Origin: Gammaproteobacteria bacterium | Lineage (GTDB): Bacteria; Pseudomonadota; Gammaproteobacteria; Arenicellales; Arenicellaceae | DNA length: 13,906 bases | Assembly (NCBI GenBank): GCA_030426005.1 | Contig: JAUHZM010000050.1 | Location: 1 to 13,906, forward strand | Reading direction: 5' to 3' | In this document: positions 7,200-12,809 of the stretch, piece after piece | Layout of the letters: each line of letters opens with the position of its first letter | How positions within the stretch are numbered: the first letter of the stretch is position 1 | The notes under the pieces: generated by a model | Seen by the model: the letters and a program-made list of their open reading frames with translations, nothing else | The model's database searches: none | Told to the model about the DNA's origin: nothing | Position numbers and translations under genes: made by a program

Positions 7200-7835
7200 T
7201 CAACCGCAGACGCGTGTGAATCCAGCAGCGATAAAGGGAATCATGGTAGCGTAGGCTGCTTCTAAGTCATCGGACCGACACTTGCCATTAGATAATTTAT
7301 CGATCCGGCCAGTTTGCGCAAAAGTGAGCGTCAAAGCCCCAGATAGATTTTGATAGCACCAGTAGATATCTTCTTCACGCGCCTTCGGTAGGGCCTGCTT
7401 CAGTGCAGCAATAAATTCACTCACCAGCTCGTCGAACAGACTCGACATCATGGACTTACCCCAGACCGGCGAGTTGTTCACGTAGGCAATCAGCGCCAGA
7501 TAGTTAGTCCAACCTTCGTCCGCTGCCCCAAGCGCCATTTTTAGTGGTCGCAGGAATGCTTCAATTATCTGCTCAACGCTAGGCCCTTCAGGCCCGGCAT
7601 CACTCTGATACTCTCGTAACGCACTCAGGCGTGAAGTATTGAGCAAGTCGGCCCGTCGTTCGAATACCGCATTGAATACGTCGATCTTACGACCAAAATG
7701 GTAGTTCGCTAACGCAACGTCAACGCCTGCACGACTCGCAATCTGACGCATCGTCACGCCGTCGTAACCACGGATGGCAAACAGTGCTTCGGCAGCGTCT
7801 AGGATTCGTTCGCTCTTGGAGGATGATTTGGGCAC
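7200..7835 (-). CDS. TetR-family regulator, PsrA-like
   Basis: 211 residues from a GTG at 7835, without an obvious Shine-Dalgarno. The N-terminal DNA-binding domain is typical: SERILDAAEALFAIRGYDGVTMR, then the helix-turn-helix around residues 28-47 ending in ANYHFGRK. The whole protein aligns by eye with PsrA, the fatty-acid-responsive regulator of pseudomonads, including the NYHFG segment and the C-terminal MIPFIAAGF (PsrA-like: MVPFLAAGM). PsrA binds CAAAC/GTTTG half-sites a few bases apart; the repeats beside the depolymerase, symporter and receptor have CAAC/GTTG half-sites 4 bp apart, so this protein is the obvious candidate to bind them. It probably represses the locus and releases DNA on sensing an acyl or hydroxyacyl compound; ligand and sign of control are inferred. 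It lies 109 bp after the SDR gene, with its own promoter. Confidence 0.85.
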   Translation of the reverse strand: MPKSSSKSERILDAAEALFAIRGYDGVTMRQIASRAGVDVALANYHFGRKIDVFNAVFERRADLLNTSRLSALREYQSDAGPEGPSVEQIIEAFLRPLKMALGAADEGWTNYLALIAYVNNSPVWGKSMMSSLFDELVSEFIAALKQALPKAREEDIYWCYQNLSGALTLTFAQTGRIDKLSNGKCRSDDLEAAYATMIPFIAAGFTRVCG

Positions 7836-7870
7836 TGGTTTGGCAAGAAAGAGGCAGAAAGGTTCGAGTA

Positions 7871-7899
7871 ATTATAAGAACCCCGCAGATAAGCGTCAA
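7871..7899 (-). promoter_or_regulatory. Promoter of the tetR regulator, without operator
   Basis: On the minus strand: -35 TTGACG (7899-7894, 5 of 6), a 17-bp spacer, and a perfect -10 TATAAT (7876-7871). Predicted start near 7864, ~29 bases before the GTG. No TTCAAC-N4-GTTGAA repeat is found in or near it, which suggests steady, non-autoregulated expression. Confidence 0.65.
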
Positions 7900-7944
7900 T
7901 TTAGCCGTGCATTGCGCGCGTCTTTATTTGCCTACAATTGTCAC

Positions 7945-8691
7945 CTACAAACGTAAGCCGCCATCGATCTCCAACACACGTCCATTGAAATAATCATTCT
8001 GTAGGGCAAACACTACGCCAGAGGCAATTTCAGCGGGCTGCGCCATGCGGTTCAAGGGGATTTGTGCCTCAATGCGTGACAAAATCTCAGGCGGCATGCT
8101 CGCTGTCATGTCGGTGCGGACAAATCCAGGTGCGATTGCAACCGAGCGGATGCCATAGCGCGCTAACTCTTTGCACCAGGTGGTAGTCATGGCAACCACG
8201 GCTGCCTTGGTCGCCGAGTAGCTGGTTTGCCCGACGTTACCAGCTCGGCTAATACTCGAAATGTTGACGATGACACCCTTGGTCCCAGATTTGACCATGT
8301 GCGCAGCCGCTTCTCGACCACAAAGAAACGAGCCGGTTAAATTCACGTCCAGCACTGATTGGAAGCGTGATAGAGCCAGACTGGTCAACTCGCCTTCACG
8401 TTGCTTAAGGAGCAATCCGTCGTTGGTTACACCAGCGTTGTTGATCAATGCATCCAGCGAGCCACACTCCCTGGCGATGCGATTAAAAACCGCCACCACT
8501 TGCTCCTCATCACAAAGATTTGCCGTATAACCCATGGCTCCTGGGAGAAGTTCGACGGCCTGATCAATGCGTTGCTGATCAAGATCGATCAATACCACCT
8601 TGGCGTCGAGTTCTTGCATGGCACGCGCCATCTCCAGCCCCAAACCACCGGCACCGCCGGTGATGACAATTACTTTGTTGGCAAGTTCCAT
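7945..8691 (-). CDS. Short-chain dehydrogenase/reductase (FabG-like; candidate hydroxyacyl dehydrogenase)
   Basis: 248 residues from the ATG at 8691, preceded by AGGG six bases upstream. Classical SDR features: cofactor loop TGGAGGLG (11-18), Asp36 after the second strand (VVLIDLD), which usually means NAD(H) preference, NNAG (84-87), and the catalytic Ser145, Tyr158 and Lys162 in SSISRAGNVGQTSYSATKAA. A longer loop (LLLKQREGELTSLALSRF, 93-110) and the C-terminus EIDGGLRL mark a FabG-like subgroup rather than standard 3-hydroxybutyrate dehydrogenase. From the neighbourhood, the likely job is oxidation of 3-hydroxybutyrate or a related hydroxyacid/hydroxyacyl-CoA released from the polyester; substrate not proven. 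It is divergent from the symporter. The shared 116-bp region holds one operator, but that sits in the symporter promoter, so control of the SDR itself is unclear. Confidence 0.85.
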   Translation of the reverse strand: MELANKVIVITGGAGGLGLEMARAMQELDAKVVLIDLDQQRIDQAVELLPGAMGYTANLCDEEQVVAVFNRIARECGSLDALINNAGVTNDGLLLKQREGELTSLALSRFQSVLDVNLTGSFLCGREAAAHMVKSGTKGVIVNISSISRAGNVGQTSYSATKAAVVAMTTTWCKELARYGIRSVAIAPGFVRTDMTASMPPEILSRIEAQIPLNRMAQPAEIASGVVFALQNDYFNGRVLEIDGGLRL

Positions 8692-8716
8692 AGTTAACCC
8701 TATCGACTCATGTGAA

Positions 8717-8722
8717 ATTTTA
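8717..8722 (-). promoter_or_regulatory. Possible -10 box of the SDR gene
   Basis: On the minus strand TAAAAT (5 of 6), with start near 8710 and a ~20-base leader, but only a poor -35. If real, operator copy 3 lies some 50-65 bp upstream of this start, outside a typical repression position. Confidence 0.25.
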
Positions 8723-8750
8723 AGCGGCGCTAATCATTGCATAAATACAA

Positions 8751-8779
8751 TTGCAAATTCAACACTCGTTGAATATAGT
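8751..8779 (+). promoter_or_regulatory. Symporter promoter with operator in its spacer
   Basis: -35 TTGCAA (8751-8756, 4 of 6), a 17-bp spacer, and -10 TATAGT (8774-8779, 5 of 6). The operator fills 16 of the 17 spacer bases. Predicted start near 8786; AAGAGG (8794-8799) is the ribosome-binding site for the ATG at 8808. Confidence 0.65.
8758..8773. promoter_or_regulatory. Operator copy 3 (TTCAAC-ACTC-GTTGAA), symporter
   Basis: A perfect 6+4+6 inverted repeat, extendable to 7-base arms (ATTCAAC/GTTGAAT), located exactly between the -35 and -10 boxes of the symporter promoter. Confidence 0.8.
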
Positions 8780-8807
8780 TTGCGGATAATTTTAAGAGGC
8801 CACGATA

Positions 8808-10226
8808 ATGACACCCGAATTGTTTAAATACCTAATCACTTTCAGTTACGCCGGACTGGTACTCTGGCTTTCCTGGGTTGGCATGCGTCGCACCAGTGAC
8901 TTGAAAGGCTTTGCGATTGGGAATAAAGACATGAGCCCATACGTTATCGGCTTTACACTGGCTGCGTCAATCGCCTCCACCGCTACCTTTGTGATTAACC
9001 CAGGCTTCGTGTACCAGGATGGACTCTCTGCATTTCTACACTATGGCGTATCTGCGTCATTAGGGATTCTCGCGGCATTTCTGGTATTAACACGCGGCTT
9101 CCTGCGCCTTGGTGAACAGCATCGTGCGCTCACCATTCCAGAGTGGATCTATCACCGTTACCAAAGCAAGGAACTACGGCTGTTTTTTGCGTTTATCAAC
9201 CTGTTGTCGATCACCTTTGTGGTGCTCATTTTGGTCGGCTGCGCAATTCTGATGACCGGCCTCTTCCCCGTCACGCAAACTCAGGCACTGCTTATCATCT
9301 TACTGTTCGTATTCTCTTATGTTTTGATGGGCGGCACCTACGCCCATGCGTACACCAATACCCTGCAAGGCGTAATGATGCTCATCATCGCACTACTCCT
9401 TTTCTTTGACGGCATCGACTATTTCGACCAAGGCATATTGACAGCCTTGCACTCCGTCAGCAAGCACTACGCCAGCGTGTACAACCCAGAAAGCCGTCTT
9501 TACTACGACTTTATCTCCGTGTTCCTGAGCGGCTTCGTTGTCACATTTGCGCTGATGTTACAGCCCCACATTCTGACCAAAGTTCTTTACCTGCGCGGTG
9601 AACACGATATCGCGAAATTTATTACCACCACGGTGGTGGTCGGTTTTTGTTTTAGCTTGATCCTCGCGCTTGGGTTTTATGCGCGCCTAGCTGGGCTCGA
9701 GATACCCAATCAGGATGCCGTGGTTAGAGAGTATTTGCTACACCGCTTTTCCGACAGCGCGCTGGGCCAATATATTCTCACCTTTATCTTTCTGACCTTG
9801 TTAGCAGCGGGTATGAGCACCTTGGATGGCATTCTGGTTTCATTGTCGGCTATGGTTATTAATGACATCGCCACACCCTTGTTCGGCGGTCTAAAGAATG
9901 CGTTGATGTGGTCGCGCGGATTGCTGGTTCTGGTTGGTGTGGTGGCACTCATCCTGGCATTGAATCCACCGCCTCTAATCGGTCTGTTTGCCCAGAAAGG
10001 TGTTTATGGACTGGCCGCGGCTTCCGCCGCACCGATTCTATTTGGCGTGTTGCTCACGCGCCCCTTGCCCGCCTGGATGATCGGCATGGCTGCCGCAACG
10101 GGACTGGCTATCCATTTGATTCTAAACCTCTTTATGGGGGTTACCAACCCAGCCGTCTCAGCAACGGCGGCAATTGGAGTATCGGTATTGCTAGTAGGTT
10201 GTTACGTGCTCTTACAACGAAAATAA
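8808..10226 (+). CDS. Sodium:solute symporter (SSS family), candidate hydroxybutyrate/short-acid importer
   Basis: 472 residues, almost entirely membrane helices (about 13), with AAGAGG eight bases before the ATG. Family marks: the short-loop segment FAIGNKDMSPYVIGFTLAAS, TM2 residues SIASTATF around 54-61 and TM9 AAGMSTLDGILVSLS around 333-347. These correspond to the sodium-site regions of SSS transporters, where TM9 normally carries the Ser-Thr pair seen here (Ser337, Thr338). Members of this family carry acetate, proline, pantothenate, sugars and other small solutes. Being under the same operator as the depolymerase and receptor, it probably brings the released hydroxyacid monomer (for example 3-hydroxybutyrate) across the inner membrane with sodium. 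Substrate assignment is inference. The TonB-dependent receptor follows after 198 bp with its own promoter; no clear terminator lies between them. Confidence 0.88.
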   Translation: MTPELFKYLITFSYAGLVLWLSWVGMRRTSDLKGFAIGNKDMSPYVIGFTLAASIASTATFVINPGFVYQDGLSAFLHYGVSASLGILAAFLVLTRGFLRLGEQHRALTIPEWIYHRYQSKELRLFFAFINLLSITFVVLILVGCAILMTGLFPVTQTQALLIILLFVFSYVLMGGTYAHAYTNTLQGVMMLIIALLLFFDGIDYFDQGILTALHSVSKHYASVYNPESRLYYDFISVFLSGFVVTFALMLQPHILTKVLYLRGEHDIAKFITTTVVVGFCFSLILALGFYARLAGLEIPNQDAVVREYLLHRFSDSALGQYILTFIFLTLLAAGMSTLDGILVSLSAMVINDIATPLFGGLKNALMWSRGLLVLVGVVALILALNPPPLIGLFAQKGVYGLAAASAAPILFGVLLTRPLPAWMIGMAAATGLAIHLILNLFMGVTNPAVSATAAIGVSVLLVGCYVLLQRK

Positions 10227-10258
10227 ACGCTCCCTAACGACTATTGATCGTCTGCGTG

Positions 10259-10288
10259 TTGACAGTTCAACAAACGTTGAAGTATTCT
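10259..10288 (+). promoter_or_regulatory. TonB-receptor promoter with operator in its spacer
   Basis: A perfect -35 TTGACA (10259-10264), an 18-bp spacer, and -10 TATTCT (10283-10288, 4 of 6). Operator copy 4 lies inside the spacer. Predicted start near 10295, giving a leader of about 130 bases. Confidence 0.65.
10266..10281. promoter_or_regulatory. Operator copy 4 (TTCAAC-AAAC-GTTGAA), TonB receptor
   Basis: A perfect 6+4+6 inverted repeat in the spacer of the receptor promoter, directly following the -35 box. Confidence 0.8.
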
Positions 10289-10291
10289 GAA

Positions 10292-10307
10292 ATCAACAGT
10301 TGTTGAA
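10292..10307. promoter_or_regulatory. Operator copy 5 (ATCAAC-AGTT-GTTGAA), TonB receptor, second site
   Basis: 11 of 12 half-site bases match. Centred 26 bp after copy 4, it overlaps the predicted transcription start, comparable to copy 1 at the depolymerase. Confidence 0.7.
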
Positions 10308-10318
10308 TTTTTGTGGCC

Positions 10319-10347
10319 TGCGTTACAGATTTCATTACTGTTACGCA
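10319..10347 (+). repeat. Inverted repeat in the receptor leader (hairpin 1)
   Basis: TGCGTTACAG and CTGTTACGCA pair over ten positions with one mismatch around a 9-base loop. It lies in the predicted 5' untranslated leader of the receptor mRNA. It could be an RNA stem or another protein site; the A-rich stretch after it is not a terminator T-run. Confidence 0.45.
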
Positions 10348-10373
10348 AACAAAAAACTATTTATAAAATCAGA

Positions 10374-10397
10374 GAGTCGCTGCCCCGCCTGCGACTC
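10374..10397 (+). repeat. Inverted repeat in the receptor leader (hairpin 2)
   Basis: Perfect 7-base arms GAGTCGC / GCGACTC around a 10-base C-rich loop, ending 15 bases before the Shine-Dalgarno AGGAGA (10413-10418). Its position would allow an effect on translation or mRNA stability; no riboswitch family is recognised. Confidence 0.5.
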
Positions 10398-10424
10398 AAA
10401 TGACATCGCCAGAGGAGAAATATC

Positions 10425-12677
10425 ATGCAGAAGTTAACTGCACCCAGATTTGTGCCCACTATGGTGGCACTGGCTTGCCTTTCGGTTCCTACCCTGGGCC
10501 ACGCGCAGGCTGAATCCAACGAGCAAGCTCAGTCTGCCCAACTCGAAGAAATCGTGGTGACCTCGCGTCGCATTTCCGAGAACCTACAAGACGTACCAGT
10601 TGCTGTATCCGCTTTCAACAGCATGGCGCTGACAGAGTCCGGCGTTGAAAACATCACCGACTTACAACAGCGCTTGCCGAACACCACGCTGCAAGTAAGT
10701 CGCGGCACCAGCACCACACTGACTGCGTATATTCGCGGTGTCGGACAACAAGACCCGTTGTGGGGATTCGAGCCCGGCGTTGGTGTGTATGTGGATGATG
10801 TTTATATTGCTCGCCCGCAAGGTGCGGTACTCGATATTCTCGATGTTGAGCGTGTTGAGGTATTGCGCGGTCCACAAGGTACGCTGTATGGCAAAAACAC
10901 CATCGGCGGCGCGCTGAAATACGTGACCCGAAAATTACGCGATGCAGATCAATTTTCAGTCGAAGCCAAAGTCGGTTCTTACAACCAGCGGGATATAAAA
11001 ATCTCTGCTGCCGCGCCACTGCTCGACGAGAAACTCTACATTGGTGGTGCTGTGGCGTCGCTCAATCGTGACGGCTTCGGCGAATTCATCAACCAAGGTG
11101 AAGAAAACTACAATAAAGAAATGGTGGCTGGTCGCATCTCTGCCGAGTTTTACCCGACTGACAATCTGTCATTCAAATTCACCGCAGACCGAACTGAAGA
11201 CGATTCAAACGCTAAAGGCGGTCATCGCCTAACACCGAGTGATCTGACCGGCGAGCCTGTACTGGATGACGTCTTCAGTACCCGCGCTGGTATGTCGACC
11301 GACAACTACGTTGAAAGCGAGGGCTACGCGCTACACGCGGAATGGGTAATCAACGACGCACTGACCCTGCGTTCTATCACAGCGGCACGTGAAGGGTTTA
11401 CCGACACCAATATCGATTTCGATAACACCATTTTGCGTTCTTTTGACGTTCCAGCGCGCTACGACGATGATCAAACCACGCAGGAACTGCAATTAAGCTA
11501 TACCGGTGACAATCTGGATATCGTTGGTGGCCTTTATTACTACACGGGCGAAGCCTGCGGCACATTTCACGCTCTGCTGGAAGAATTTGCTGGCGGCGCG
11601 CTGCCAATTTCCGCCACCACCGAAGGTTGCGTCGACACCACCAGCAGCTCAGCCTACGCACAAGCGAATTGGACCATCAATGATCGCTGGTCACTGACTC
11701 TAGGTGGTCGTTACACCAAAGATGAAAAGGACGCGACGGCCAAAAACACCCTGTTCCTCGGTCAAGTGGTCGACTTTGATACAGCACCGATCGCACCAGG
11801 CATCGTTCGAACCGACGCGGTTGGCAGTGAAGACTGGTCCGAGTTCTCGCCACGCATTGGCCTGGAGTATCGTACCGCCGGCGATAATCTAATTTATACA
11901 AGCTATAGCGAAGGCTTCAAATCTGGAGGCTTTGATATGCGCGCTCGTACCGACCAGATCGCGTCGGGCTTTGATCCATACGACCCTGAAACAGTTGGCA
12001 CGTTTGAAATCGGGTATAAAGCTGAACTGATGAATAATCGTCTGCGCGCGAACATTGCATACTTCAATTCAGACTATCAAGACCAGCAAGTCACGATTCA
12101 ACGCACCATCGACAGCGGTGCGGACTTTGCGTCTACCGTACTCAACGCGGCTGACTCTAGTATTCAAGGCATTGAGTTGGAACTGGTGTATGCCGTGTCG
12201 GATGCATTAACTGCGAATCTAACCGCTGGTCTACTGGACGCCGAGTTTGATCAGGTACTCACCGCAGACCCAGCGACTGGTAATCTGGTTGATGTATCTG
12301 ACCTTTGGGATTTTGCCAATACACCAGATACATCGATCAACTTTGGCTTCTCACACAATAGCAGCGTGTTCTCTAACTGGGGCATGGTTATCACTGGCAA
12401 TATTGCCTACCGTAGTGACACGCAAATCTTTGAAGTGCCCTCGCAACTAGACGAAGAAGCGTACACGCTCTTCAACGCGGGCATCACCTTCACCTCACCA
12501 GATGATCGACTCTGGATTTCACTGCAAGGCAAAAACTTGGGTGACAAAGAATATCGATTGGCTGGTTATAACTTTGCCACCACCGAAGCTGGCCCTGGCC
12601 TCGGCGGAGAAGACACCGTTGTTGGCTACTATGGTGATCCACGCACCATTAGCCTCAGCGTTGGTTACCGCTACTAA
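10425..12677 (+). CDS. TonB-dependent outer-membrane receptor, candidate polyester-oligomer or hydroxyacid uptake
   Basis: 750 residues with a strong AGGAGA site seven bases before the ATG. A signal peptide (to about AQA, residue 29) is followed by the TonB box LEEIVVTS (40-47), the plug domain (about 55-165, with YIRGVGQQD, GVGVYVDDVYIARPQG and VEVLRGPQGTLYGKNTIGG), and a 22-strand-type beta barrel. The barrel contains the family segment YTSYSEGFKSGGFDMR and ends SVGYRY, with the terminal aromatic residue required for barrel insertion. It is of the general TonB receptor class often annotated as a siderophore receptor, but here it shares operators with a PHB depolymerase gene and a solute symporter. 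Import of polymer breakdown products is therefore more likely than iron uptake. No iron-box-like sequence was noticed in its promoter. Substrate is inferred. Confidence 0.9.
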   Translation: MQKLTAPRFVPTMVALACLSVPTLGHAQAESNEQAQSAQLEEIVVTSRRISENLQDVPVAVSAFNSMALTESGVENITDLQQRLPNTTLQVSRGTSTTLTAYIRGVGQQDPLWGFEPGVGVYVDDVYIARPQGAVLDILDVERVEVLRGPQGTLYGKNTIGGALKYVTRKLRDADQFSVEAKVGSYNQRDIKISAAAPLLDEKLYIGGAVASLNRDGFGEFINQGEENYNKEMVAGRISAEFYPTDNLSFKFTADRTEDDSNAKGGHRLTPSDLTGEPVLDDVFSTRAGMSTDNYVESEGYALHAEWVINDALTLRSITAAREGFTDTNIDFDNTILRSFDVPARYDDDQTTQELQLSYTGDNLDIVGGLYYYTGEACGTFHALLEEFAGGALPISATTEGCVDTTSSSAYAQANWTINDRWSLTLGGRYTKDEKDATAKNTLFLGQVVDFDTAPIAPGIVRTDAVGSEDWSEFSPRIGLEYRTAGDNLIYTSYSEGFKSGGFDMRARTDQIASGFDPYDPETVGTFEIGYKAELMNNRLRANIAYFNSDYQDQQVTIQRTIDSGADFASTVLNAADSSIQGIELELVYAVSDALTANLTAGLLDAEFDQVLTADPATGNLVDVSDLWDFANTPDTSINFGFSHNSSVFSNWGMVITGNIAYRSDTQIFEVPSQLDEEAYTLFNAGITFTSPDDRLWISLQGKNLGDKEYRLAGYNFATTEAGPGLGGEDTVVGYYGDPRTISLSVGYRY

Positions 12678-12809
12678 CGCGACACATTCAGTGTGGTGAC
12701 ATCCGGGTTGTGACCAACTTGGAAGCAGCTCGGCTGTCACCGATTCCATCATGCTGCCTGGCAGCGAACTGCTGGCGCCCTATGCTAGCTGACTTAAGAA
12801 GTGATAAGT
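12678..12809 (+). other. Spacer between receptor and acyl-CoA synthetase genes
   Basis: This 132-bp gap holds an inverted repeat GCTGCC-T-GGCAGC (12753-12765) with no following T-run, no copy of the TTCAAC-N4-GTTGAA operator and no convincing promoter. The synthetase may therefore be read from the receptor promoter, with the hairpin as a processing or partial-termination point; this is inference. Confidence 0.4.

Noticed and set aside
7054..7254. 66-codon open frame on the plus strand across the depolymerase/tetR gap
   Set aside because: It overlaps the operator pair, promoter and tandem hairpins and has no protein-like features.
10654..11019. Open frame of 121 codons opposite the receptor
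   Set aside because: Shadow of the plug domain of the TonB receptor, which carries unmistakable motifs on the plus strand.
12753..12765. GCTGCC-T-GGCAGC hairpin as a transcription terminator after the receptor gene
   Set aside because: The effective loop is very short and no T-run follows; it may be a weak structure but is not a supported terminator.
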